From: Gammaproteobacteria bacterium
Lineage (GTDB): Bacteria > Pseudomonadota > Gammaproteobacteria > Coxiellales > Coxiellaceae
Length of the DNA: 64,000 nt
Reading direction: 5' to 3'
Assembly (NCBI GenBank): GCA_023266215.1
Contig: JAHFRQ010000006.1
Coordinates: 1 to 64,000, forward strand
Shown: positions 43,078 through 50,881 of the stretch, one piece after another
Layout: every line of letters starts with the position of its first letter
Numbering within the stretch: position 1 is the stretch's first letter
The notes under the pieces: model-generated
Told to the model about the DNA's origin: nothing
The model's input: only the letters and a program-made list of their open reading frames with translations
Databases searched by the model: none
Translations under genes and position numbers: made by a program

Positions 43078-44556
43078 TTAATTATTTTTTTCAATGAGCT
43101 GTTTTCCAGACCTGGTGATTTGATATTTCTGTAGATGACTGCTTGGTTTTTCCGGGTTTGTCATCTCAAGTAATCCGCGATCTATGAGCGGAACAACAAA
43201 ACGATTCCTAAATTTAGTCCGATTTTTCCATCCCAACAATTCCATTAACTCGCTGATAGGCCTTGCTTCATAGCTTACGCCGAGTAACTTGAGCTCTTCC
43301 TCATCTATAAACGAAGGGTCTTTCACCTGGTCCCGACCTAGTCCCAACTTGGGACCAGGTCGTAATTTGGGACCAGGTCGTTTCCGTGTACTATGTATCT
43401 TTTCCATAATCAGAGGGCTAAAAACGATATCCGTATAAGGGCCAACTTCATACCACTCCGGCAATGGATAATTATGCTGAGCGCAGGATTTAACGATTCG
43501 TGAATAACCAGTTCCAAATCGCTCAACCCACCCAAGTTTTTCAAAAATACGCGCAATTACTAAGTTACGTGGGATGCTTACGCCTTCCTTGATGCTTTCA
43601 ATAGTCATTCCAGGTGGTAAACAGCCAGGACTTCTTATTTCTAAATGATTATCAAAAATGCTGATAAAAATACGCATGTTTGAATAAGCATAATCTGCGT
43701 GCATTAATGCGTTCAACAATCCTTCGCGTAACGCAACTGCGGGATATTCTGGAATATCTTTTCGTTTTATTTCTTTAATGACGGCTCCCATTCGCGTATT
43801 GCGGCGGATAAATTGCGGAACAGAATCCACCGCTTCAATGACTCTTCCAATATCAAGCCGGTCTAAAAAATCAACTTTTTCAGTTCCTGCGAATCGTGCG
43901 CAACTTACATAAGCCATAGGAAAGAATCGTTCGCGCACCGCCTCTTTTGCAAACAAAATAACACCCGCATTAGATGGTACATAATCATCACCATAGGGTA
44001 CTAAAATCTTTAATGTTCTGAGCTTTGATTTATTGACAGATTGATCTGCTTTGGAAAACACCTGTTCTAATAATTCATAATCCAAATCATCAAATGTAGC
44101 CTGAACACAAGGCATTGCATCGAAACTTTGAGCGTGACGTGTACGCTTTAGTTCTTGGATCATTTCAGTTGAAGCAGAGCGTGAGCTGGAGCCCAGTCGA
44201 ACCATAACGCCTTTTTCTTCGCCAAGCTGTTTCAGATAAAATGGGCCAATACTTGCCAAGTAAGATACCTCAATTAATATCAGTGATTTTGATTTTTGAT
44301 TGACGATCTTTATCGTTGGAAGTAAAAATGGCTGTATGTGATCAGCAATGAGCGAAGTTAATTTTTCTTCCGTAGATAATGGATCATCAACCCCAATAAT
44401 TTTTCTACTATCATCCACTCCGATCACGAGAACGCCACCCGCTGTATTGGCAAACGCAACCAGTGTTTTTAGTAATGATTTTGGCGAAGACAAGTCTTGT
44501 TTAAACTCAAGCGTTTTTCCTTCGTTCTGATTAAGCAGTTCTTCAATAACGGTCAT
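43078..44556 (-). CDS. Second AlbA_2 / HATPase_c_4 ATP-binding protein
   Basis: 492 aa from ATG 44556 (MTVIEELLNQNEGKTLEFK); a start 9 codons upstream would overlap the phnA stop. AlbA_2 region: KTLEFKQDL ... VAFANTAGGVLVIGVDDS. ATP-binding region: AVALREGLLNALMHADYA and ERFGTGYSRIV. A winged helix ends the protein (PISELMELLGWKNRTKFRNRF). Between them a linker encoded by palindromic repeats reads RPGPKLRPGPKLGLGRDQV. It is the same family as the gene at 11538 but distant in sequence. It follows phnA by 10 bases. Confidence 0.8.
   Translation of the reverse strand: MTVIEELLNQNEGKTLEFKQDLSSPKSLLKTLVAFANTAGGVLVIGVDDSRKIIGVDDPLSTEEKLTSLIADHIQPFLLPTIKIVNQKSKSLILIEVSYLASIGPFYLKQLGEEKGVMVRLGSSSRSASTEMIQELKRTRHAQSFDAMPCVQATFDDLDYELLEQVFSKADQSVNKSKLRTLKILVPYGDDYVPSNAGVILFAKEAVRERFFPMAYVSCARFAGTEKVDFLDRLDIGRVIEAVDSVPQFIRRNTRMGAVIKEIKRKDIPEYPAVALREGLLNALMHADYAYSNMRIFISIFDNHLEIRSPGCLPPGMTIESIKEGVSIPRNLVIARIFEKLGWVERFGTGYSRIVKSCAQHNYPLPEWYEVGPYTDIVFSPLIMEKIHSTRKRPGPKLRPGPKLGLGRDQVKDPSFIDEEELKLLGVSYEARPISELMELLGWKNRTKFRNRFVVPLIDRGLLEMTNPEKPSSHLQKYQITRSGKQLIEKNN
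43324..43380. repeat. Palindromic short repeats inside the AlbA_2 gene
   Basis: GGACCAGGTCG occurs twice in one direction and its near-complement CCTGGTCCCGA / CCTAGTCCCAA twice in the other, making a near-perfect palindrome about ACCTAGTCCCAACTTGGGAC and what follows. It encodes the proline/glycine/lysine-rich linker. Confidence 0.75.
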
Positions 44557-44566
44557 TTTTCCCAGC

Positions 44567-44911
44567 CTAAACTTTTTTAACAAATTCCGATTTTAATTTC
44601 ATGGCGCCGATGCCATCGATTTTGCAATCAATATCGTGATCACCGTCAACCAGTCTAATATTTTTGACCTTGGTGCCGACTTTCACAACCGATGAGGATC
44701 CTTTGACTTTTAAATCTTTAATCACGGCAATGGTGTCACCATCCGATAGTATATTGCCATGAGCATCTTTGATGACGCGCTCACCGCTGTTGATGGCCGC
44801 TGAATGTTGATCCCATTCATGGCCGCATCCAGAGCAAACAAAAAGATGACGATCTTCGTAGGTATATTCTGAATCACATTGCGGGCATTTTGGTAGGGCG
44901 CTCACGTGCAT
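44567..44911 (-). CDS. yjdM: PhnA/YjdM zinc-ribbon protein
   Basis: 114 aa. Zinc ribbon CPQCDSEY ... VCSGCGHEW at the N-terminus, then the PhnA domain ([26 protein letters not shown]). The family was named alkylphosphonate utilisation operon protein but its function is not established. Of two adjacent ATGs, the second (44911) has the better spacing from AAGGA. Confidence 0.88.
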   Translation of the reverse strand: MHVSALPKCPQCDSEYTYEDRHLFVCSGCGHEWDQHSAAINSGERVIKDAHGNILSDGDTIAVIKDLKVKGSSSVVKVGTKVKNIRLVDGDHDIDCKIDGIGAMKLKSEFVKKV

Positions 44912-44994
44912 CATCCTTTTTAATTGATGAGATAGTATACTGCAAAATCATGATCGTTACTTTCAAAAAACACACGAGTTAAAATTTATCCATA

Positions 44995-45016
44995 TTTCGC
45001 AGCGGCCGCTGCGAAA
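44995..45016. repeat. Perfect 22-bp GC-rich palindrome
   Basis: The sequence TTTCGCAGCGG and its exact reverse complement CCGCTGCGAAA abut without a spacer. It is strikingly GC-rich here and has no T-run, so it is not a terminator. It lies between phnA and the frameshifted RHH gene. It may be a binding or resolution site. Confidence 0.8.
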
Positions 45017-45088
45017 AGTTTGAAAATCTGATTAGTCATGCGCGATAATTCTACGCCAGCGCGCTGTGGTGCAATTGCAGAAAACAGC

Positions 45089-45384
45089 CTATTCATCACT
45101 CATTAAAACCGCCTCTTCACATTGTTTTTTAATATCCCGCATACGCGAAACAACCGAATCACGATTGGTGTTTTCAGAAACGGGGTCAAAAACACAGGTA
45201 TAAATTTCGCATAGTGTTGCCATCACTTTTTTTTGAAAAATCGCCTGATTCTCGTCACTGTCACAGTGGCTTGCCAATACCGTACATGACTAATGTACTT
45301 TGATGTCGAGATAGATTTTTTTTCTGCAAGCTTGAAAATTTTCTCTTTAATTTCATCTGAAATATAACACTCGATCCTGGCCAT
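45089..45384 (-). pseudogene. Frameshifted ribbon-helix-helix (CopG/MobC-like) gene
   Basis: AGGAG precedes ATG 45384. The frame begins MARIECYISDEIKEKIFKLA and KSISTSKYISH, a typical RHH domain of plasmid regulators and relaxosome proteins. Near 45280 the frame shifts: the continuing frame runs into unrelated sequence, while the neighbouring frame carries ASHCDSDENQAIFQKKVMAT to a stop at 45089. Joining them gives about 98 residues. A one-base indel is the simplest explanation. The DNA-binding half could still be made as a truncated protein. Confidence 0.65.
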
Positions 45385-45432
45385 ATTGACTCCTATTTTC
45401 TACCATTTTTATAAAAAAACAGTATATCAAAC

Positions 45433-45493
45433 TAGGGGCGAAATAGGGGTATATTGATTATTTTTGATAAAAAATAGGGGGTGAATTAGGGGT
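45433..45493. promoter_or_regulatory. Paired CCCCTA repeats upstream of the RHH gene
   Basis: TAGGGG boxes occur at 45433, 45444, 45475 and 45487, i.e. two pairs spaced 11-12 bases (TAGGGGCGAAATAGGGGT and TAGGGGGTGAATTAGGGGT). One-turn-spaced direct repeats ahead of an RHH gene are the usual operators of CopG-type autorepressors. Confidence 0.65.
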
Positions 45494-45843
45494 GCCGCTC
45501 TTTTTTTCAAAAAAAAATTTACACCAATATTCTCCTTTATTTTCAATGAGTTAAATCTTCAGCAGCCCACTGCGTAGTGTGTGGAATCTTAAAACACAAA
45601 ACAGCAACAACAATAAACATAAAATCAATTTAACTTATTTAAAAATTCGAATAAAAAAACGGGCTGGGAAGCCTTAACGGCGATTGAGTGCTTGTTATTA
45701 TCAATACCTAAAAAAGCCTAGTTGAGTGATATTTTTACAAATTTGACCTTATAGTGATAAATATATATGCAAGTGCTATAGTAAATTAGGGAGATTAAAA
45801 AAATAGTAAAGGAGTATCGATAAAAAAAGATGGGGGGTGAAAA
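45494..45843. other. 350 bases without a supported gene
   Basis: AT-rich. A small CACT-GCGT-AGTG hairpin lies near 45570 and a GC-richer patch near 45660-45690. A minus-strand frame (45718-45999) mostly overlaps the start of the next gene and has no ribosome-binding site. Nothing recognised. Confidence 0.4.
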
Positions 45844-46980
45844 ATGAGACGTCGGCCTAACGCAGAGTTGTTCCCTCAACTTAATAAAGCATATCAACAT
45901 GCACTTAATAAAAATTTTATAGGCAAGCAAAGATTTTTCCAATCCACTCCTAACTTGCTTAGGCCCTACGTTATATTCAGACATATAAACCCAACTCATG
46001 GAAATGGCCTCTACGATGCAAATTTAGCGCGCTACCCGAAATTTTCAGAAAAAAACAATCAGGAATTAGCGCGAATGATTTTCAGGGCACTAGAAGCGCA
46101 TCTGACTGAAGCGGCGAAGGAATTGAAATCTGAGATTGCAAAATTTCCTACTGAAACAACCATCGTAAGTTTATCTTCCCCCGAAGGATGTTATCAAACG
46201 CCAAGGCCAATTGAGGATTATTATTTTGAAGCAGAAATTCTAGAGCCGCTAAAATCACTGTGTGCTGATTTGCCATCTTGGCTGCATTTTCATTTTGGAA
46301 CGATGGCTGTTGCTGTTAAACCAACCTGTATTCAAAAATACGAAACTTTTATACAAGAAGTTCATGTACCCAGAGAGAAAATTGGCCAGGGGATAATTTT
46401 TGACTTGGAAGATTTAAATAAATTGTGCGGTGACGATCGTCCAAAAATGATGAGTGTAGCGTTATACGGTGAGTGCGATAAGGGAGTTGTAGATTATTAT
46501 ACAAAAGGAAGTATTTTTCATGCTGATCCACATATTCGTACCCATGAGCAGGTAATCGCAAAAGACAAGTTAAGCATTATACCATTCAAGCTGAGCGGCG
46601 AAAATTATATAAAGCAATTAGTTATTGGCGGTGATTACACTTCTAAAAAACAAGAGTGGGAGTTTAGACGTTTTTTTGCTTTGAACCCGTGTATTCAATA
46701 CCTGCCTACTCGCGGATATACAGATGTTATCAACGCAGGAATGAATGTGCAGCTCAGAGCATCAGCATGCAATGCTGCATCTCTTCGTGAAATAAGATTT
46801 GATAAAGCTCTTTACACAGAAAAAAGATCATACAGCTCAAATGTAAAAAATCACTGGCCAGTTCCAGGCACAGTCAAGACATACGAAAGAATACAATTTG
46901 GTGATCTTGCAGAAGCAGCAAAAAAATGGAGTATTACATCAAAAAGTGTTATAAATCCAACTACTAATCAGCCCAAGTAA
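45844..46980 (+). CDS. 378-aa orphan protein
   Basis: GGGGGGTGA lies ahead of the ATG. The protein is soluble, mixed alpha/beta, with no signal peptide or membrane segment. Notable parts are SWLHFHFGTMAVAVKP (about 144-159), GQGIIFDLEDLNKLCGDD, and GSIFHADPHIRTHEQV. I do not recognise the family. Histidine and aspartate are frequent in the middle, as in metal-dependent enzymes, but no defined motif is complete. Single gene, no operon partners close by. Confidence 0.6.
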   Translation: MRRRPNAELFPQLNKAYQHALNKNFIGKQRFFQSTPNLLRPYVIFRHINPTHGNGLYDANLARYPKFSEKNNQELARMIFRALEAHLTEAAKELKSEIAKFPTETTIVSLSSPEGCYQTPRPIEDYYFEAEILEPLKSLCADLPSWLHFHFGTMAVAVKPTCIQKYETFIQEVHVPREKIGQGIIFDLEDLNKLCGDDRPKMMSVALYGECDKGVVDYYTKGSIFHADPHIRTHEQVIAKDKLSIIPFKLSGENYIKQLVIGGDYTSKKQEWEFRRFFALNPCIQYLPTRGYTDVINAGMNVQLRASACNAASLREIRFDKALYTEKRSYSSNVKNHWPVPGTVKTYERIQFGDLAEAAKKWSITSKSVINPTTNQPK

Positions 46981-47083
46981 ATAACCATGATATATGTTAG
47001 AATCAACGGTGATTGATGATTTTGGGCTAGCGCTGTTTATTTAAAGCGTGCAACATTATTTTTAGCAAAATTTTAGGTGATTA

Positions 47084-47806
47084 ATGAGAAAAACTACAGG
47101 TTTATTTAACAGAACAGCGAAAATTTTTACGCACCCATTTTTGTATTGCGTAACCGCACGCATTGTTTTACCCATCTCATCAATAAATGATTACCGAAAA
47201 TTATCTGCTGAAAAAAATGCATTTTATCTTGGATCGCAGGAAAGACAAGTTGAACCAATCGTATTTAATAACGAAGATGAACCTGCTGTGCTGAAATTAT
47301 TGCACGAAAGGGAGAAAAGTTGCGGCGATCATCCTGTGCTTTCTGACTATTTAGATTCCCTGTGTACGATACGTCTTTCAGAGGGAAAATTAAATGAGGC
47401 AAAGGCATTGATGTTGCGAGCCGTCAATCTGGATGGTCAAAACAGCAACGGGCATACTCACCATCTACATAGAATCACAAATCTTGCAATTATTTTTCGT
47501 TTTGACGGAAATGAACCTTACTCCAACGAGTTATTTGAATTCTGCGCAAAAAGATTTCTTGAGGCAAAAATGCATTTGACTATTGATGCGCTTCCTTATT
47601 TTTATAATTTTTTGGTAACAGGAGATCAAAAAGATCAAAAACTGTATGAAGCATCAGTTGATATGCTTTCTGTTCTTCGGCCTAAGCTTAACAATCAACA
47701 ACCCTTTTCTAAAATAGTAGATGCTTTAATTAAATTAAATGAGCCGAAACGCATCGTAGCCGATACTGATTTTAGTGCTACTATGATGGGTATAAAGCGC
47801 GCGTGA
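47084..47806 (+). CDS. 240-aa orphan with TPR-like helices
   Basis: TTAGGTGATTA precedes the ATG. The N-terminus is basic and hydrophobic (TAKIFTHPFLYCVTARIVLPI), then helical pairs resembling degenerate TPRs (LSDYLDSLCTIRLSEGKLNEAKALMLRAV spans about 87-115; HRITNLAIIFRFDGNEPYSNELFEF). The gene beginning at 63932 has a similar opening (MRK-T..LF.). Function unknown. Confidence 0.55.
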   Translation: MRKTTGLFNRTAKIFTHPFLYCVTARIVLPISSINDYRKLSAEKNAFYLGSQERQVEPIVFNNEDEPAVLKLLHEREKSCGDHPVLSDYLDSLCTIRLSEGKLNEAKALMLRAVNLDGQNSNGHTHHLHRITNLAIIFRFDGNEPYSNELFEFCAKRFLEAKMHLTIDALPYFYNFLVTGDQKDQKLYEASVDMLSVLRPKLNNQQPFSKIVDALIKLNEPKRIVADTDFSATMMGIKRA

Positions 47807-47879
47807 TTTAAAATTACATAAGTATTTTATTTAATTGCAACTGATCGCACAAAGTTTTTTTAGGCCGAGGAGAATAAAG

Positions 47880-48329
47880 ATGTCACGCACTTTTAATTTT
47901 ATATATAAAGGATTAACGAGAGATGATCCTTATGAAGCAATATTCGCGGATGATAAGCACTCAGATTTTAATTTCACGGTTAAAAAAGCCAAAAGCAGTT
48001 ATTCTGTTACTTGCTATTTTCGCGCATTTACTTTAAACACAGAAACTGTAGAGTTATCCCCAGCTGGTCGTACGTTAACAGAAAATGATCGTACTTTCAC
48101 CTATATTTTTATTCGTGAAAAAGATGAATACATGAATAGCGATGAATTTAAAACAGGGATGCGTCTTTATCAAATTGAGCTAGAGCAGCAACTCGAGAAA
48201 GATCGGATAGCAACATCCTCTGGTTCCACATCGCCGAGACTATTTGTGCCTGCGCTAGAGAATGTCGCTCAAATTGCAGAAACTAAATTGCCACATGAAA
48301 AAGGCACGAGAAAAGGTGCGTCTTTTTAA
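47880..48329 (+). CDS. 149-aa orphan protein
   Basis: The start at ATG 47880 is set by GAGGAG about 9 bases upstream. The product begins MSRTFNFIYKGLTRDDPYEA, is predicted soluble and beta-rich in its first half (VKKAKSSYSVTCYFRAFTLN), and ends in a low-complexity basic tail. Not recognised. Confidence 0.55.
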   Translation: MSRTFNFIYKGLTRDDPYEAIFADDKHSDFNFTVKKAKSSYSVTCYFRAFTLNTETVELSPAGRTLTENDRTFTYIFIREKDEYMNSDEFKTGMRLYQIELEQQLEKDRIATSSGSTSPRLFVPALENVAQIAETKLPHEKGTRKGASF

Positions 48330-48331
48330 AG

Positions 48332-48351
48332 CTGGGTTTGCCAGATTTTTT
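48332..48351 (+). terminator. Weak terminator candidate
   Basis: CTGG-GTTTG-CCAG followed by ATTTTTT, with an outer GGTGCG / CGCACC pair. The stem is short. Confidence 0.35.
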
Positions 48352-48582
48352 GGCGCACCTCTTATCCCCTTGCCGCTCCAGTTTTTGTTTTTGGCATAAA
48401 TTTTACCTAAATAGATCATAAAAAATTAATATTACACTGTGATTTCATGATATTCCATCTGTCGGATAGCAGGTTTTGCTTTTCTATTGCGAATTGATCA
48501 AGAGTACTTCAAAATACGCAGAATCAAAAAAGACAAGGACGTTGATTAGCTTGCAGGATGCGTAAAAATTGGGTGGCGTATC

Positions 48583-49317
48583 ATGCAAAAATATAATTTA
48601 GAATTTCTACAAAGCTTAAAAAGTTTAAAAACCTTAAAAATAATCATACCAATTTTTTTTCTTTTTTCTGGATATGTTTATGAAACAAGCCTATTAAATT
48701 CATTTGGAATTAGTCTCGATGGGTATTTCTCTATAAGTGATTATTTAGTTTCTTGCTTGAATCAAACAATCAATCTTTTGCTGAGTTTTCTACCGGGGAT
48801 TTTTATTTCATGGGTATTCATAAAGCCAGCATCTCCAGCTGAAAGAACCGCAGAAAGAAATAGAAAAATGATGAAGATTTTTCTTCTTTCTAGCATGCTC
48901 GCATTCTCAGCATTGATGCTCTACTATTTTTTTCTGAATAAGCTTCCATGGAAGTTAATCCCAAGCATATGCGGGATAGCCATTATTTTTTTATACTTTG
49001 AATTAATTACCGTTAAAAATTTTAATATTATTTTTCTTCTTACGGTATATATATCAATCATATCTTTTGCTGCAGTTAATACAAAAAATGAAATAATTCA
49101 TCAACAGCCTAATTCTCTTATTAACTTTAGCAAAACAGAAAATTTACCAAAAGGCCTGTATTCAATTATCACGAGCAATAGCCAATATTTTTTCATTTAC
49201 GATAATAAGCATGAAAGAACTTTGATCATACCAGTAGAAGATATTTCTTATATAAATTATAAAAATAGTAATAAGATTATCAAAATAATGTCATCTAAAT
49301 CCACCAAGAGAAAATAA
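48583..49317 (+). CDS. Multi-pass membrane protein paired with an HNH-like protein
   Basis: 244 aa with about five hydrophobic segments between residues 18 and 168 (LKIIIPIFFLFSGYVY; INLLLSFLPGIFISWVF; IFLLSSMLAFSALMLYYFF; LIPSICGIAIIFLYFELI; IIFLLTVYISIISFAA) and a soluble C-terminal domain of ~75 residues. The stop shares a base with the next start (TAATG), so the two are coupled. Family not recognised. A membrane protein coupled to a putative nuclease is an arrangement seen in several anti-phage systems. Confidence 0.65.
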   Translation: MQKYNLEFLQSLKSLKTLKIIIPIFFLFSGYVYETSLLNSFGISLDGYFSISDYLVSCLNQTINLLLSFLPGIFISWVFIKPASPAERTAERNRKMMKIFLLSSMLAFSALMLYYFFLNKLPWKLIPSICGIAIIFLYFELITVKNFNIIFLLTVYISIISFAAVNTKNEIIHQQPNSLINFSKTENLPKGLYSIITSNSQYFFIYDNKHERTLIIPVEDISYINYKNSNKIIKIMSSKSTKRK

Positions 49318-50114
49318 TGATTATTGCACAATGCAGGCTCTGCATGAAAAATGAAAAATTAATCAAGGCGCATATCATCCCTAAATCTCTTTTTGCACAA
49401 AACAACTACCTTATTTCAGATAGTTCTAATTTTATTAAACAGCGTCCAAGGGGCGCATGTGATGACGAAATTTTATGCGAAAAGTGCGATAACGTAATAT
49501 TAGGTGATCTAGATACATATGCAAAGGAAGTTTTAATTGATAGAAAAGGTGTGACCATGTATCCCATTCGCAATCCTGAATCTGAAAACCAAGCTCTAAA
49601 TTTGTATAGGCTATGCGATAAATCAGGCTATGATAAATTAAATAGATTTTTTATCTCTGTCTTATGGCGCGCATCTATTTCTTCAAAAAATGATTTTATT
49701 AATTTTAGCCTGGGGTTTCACGAGAATACAGCTAAAATGGCAATTTTAAATCCAGAGTATGATTGCTCCGACATATTTTCGGTTGCCATTTCCTTGTTGA
49801 CTGATTTGCCAGCACCTATTAATCTTGTTACGCATAAATTTACAAGAATAGAGGGAGTCAATTTTTACTTTTTAATTATTGGATTTTATAAAGTTTTGAT
49901 TAAGGTAGATAAAAGGAAGCTTCCTGTAAAATTACGATCAATTATTTTATCTTCCGAGAATGATATTCTTATGTGCGAGAATAATTTTTCAGAAATACCT
50001 GAGTATAAAACGGTGCGCAATATGGTTGAAAAATATGGATCAATAAATAAGAGTGATTATAAAGTAAAGACGATATGGGAAAATATTCAGAATGGTTTGA
50101 ATGGAAAAAATTGA
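49317..50114 (+). CDS. HNH-endonuclease-like zinc protein
   Basis: 265 aa. CRLCMKNEKLIKAHIIPKSLF (about 6-26) and CDDEILCEKCDNVILGDLDTYA (about 50-71) give two CxxC pairs and an H-I-I-P motif as in HNH/treble-clef endonucleases that begin 'CRLCG..kL.~SHiIP'. The C-terminal 180 residues are not recognised. Coupled to the membrane protein upstream. Nuclease activity is inferred; the conserved histidine-isoleucine-proline is seen. Confidence 0.65.
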   Translation: MIIAQCRLCMKNEKLIKAHIIPKSLFAQNNYLISDSSNFIKQRPRGACDDEILCEKCDNVILGDLDTYAKEVLIDRKGVTMYPIRNPESENQALNLYRLCDKSGYDKLNRFFISVLWRASISSKNDFINFSLGFHENTAKMAILNPEYDCSDIFSVAISLLTDLPAPINLVTHKFTRIEGVNFYFLIIGFYKVLIKVDKRKLPVKLRSIILSSENDILMCENNFSEIPEYKTVRNMVEKYGSINKSDYKVKTIWENIQNGLNGKN

Positions 50115-50229
50115 AACGAGTTCTACACATTTTAGATTGCACTACACTTATTGAGTGTTTCATTTCCCTTGGCGCATTGCGAAAGTGCAAGAAGGATCGG
50201 AAACCAAGTAAAAATCTACCGCAATTTAA

Positions 50230-50436
50230 TTTGTTAATAGTGAAGAAACTGTTTTATCTGATCTGATTTCAAGACCAAAAAACGATTCTCTTCATAAAAT
50301 ATCACCGGGAGAGTGGTCACAGTTTATAAACCACGGAAATAAGCACGAAATTTTTTATAATGCGGCGATCGATAAAGAATTTCCTGAAAAAAATATTAAC
50401 GAAATTTATTGGATGGGTTACTTACACTTTATATAG
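50230..50436 (+). pseudogene. Start-less protein-like fragment
   Basis: An open frame with no start reads SRPKNDSLHKISPGEWSQFI and continues through KHEIFYNAAIDKEFPEKNI to a TAG at 50434-50436. Its composition is more protein-like than its surroundings. Probably the remains of a gene cut by past rearrangement. Family unknown. Confidence 0.3.
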
Positions 50437-50551
50437 AATAGTGGGTAGAGTTTTCCAGATTGAAGACATAGCAACAAAATATTATTTGGCACAATCTAAC
50501 TGAAGTGCGACCAAAGTTGCAAAATCATCAATTTTAGTTGAGAACAAAAAA

Positions 50552-50725
50552 GTGTCTATAAATTATGAGCATTTAAGCGATCAAGATCGATTATTTTTAA
50601 AAATATTATTAGATAGACGAACGCTCAAAGCACAAATTTCTAAAATATTAATGGTGTATCGATCAACGATCTGTTGTGAAATCAAATTTTCGGATGCGGC
50701 AATCGGTCTGAAAGCAATTCCATGA
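50552..50725 (+). pseudogene. IS30-family transposase N-terminal fragment
   Basis: GTG 50552 opens a 57-codon frame: YEHLSDQDRLFLKILLDRR ... AQISKILMVYRSTICCEIK. This is the helix-turn-helix start of IS30 transposases (Y-EHLS-ERY-I-LL...STISREIK). The catalytic DDE part is absent and the conserved arginine in SRE is changed to C. A dead remnant, and a sign of mobile-element traffic in this gap. Confidence 0.7.
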
Positions 50726-50756
50726 TGCATAAGCAAGAATTTATTATTCCATTTTC

Positions 50757-50776
50757 TATCGGTATATTTACCGATA
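50757..50776. promoter_or_regulatory. Shared regulatory palindrome, copy 1 (upstream of the 1261-aa gene)
   Basis: TATCGGTATATTTACCGATA, perfect 8-bp arms around TATT. The same element in opposite orientation occurs at 56008-56027 and 61895-61913. A TAAACT box at 50798-50803 lies at the same distance (about 34 bases, centre to centre) as the -10 box at the luxR site. Confidence 0.75.
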
Positions 50777-50881
50777 TTTAATAAATATTTCCTTGGGTAA
50801 ACTGGGCGTATATTTCAAATATATAAAAATCTACTTAATTGGCTCGCACTAATATTTTTATATATAACCTAGAGGTTTGAA

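Noticed and set aside
45718-45999. Minus-strand frame over the start of the 378-aa orphan
   Set aside because: Overlaps a better-supported gene and lacks a start signal.
50075-50266. 63-codon frame overlapping the end of the HNH-like gene
   Set aside because: Out-of-frame shadow with no start signal.
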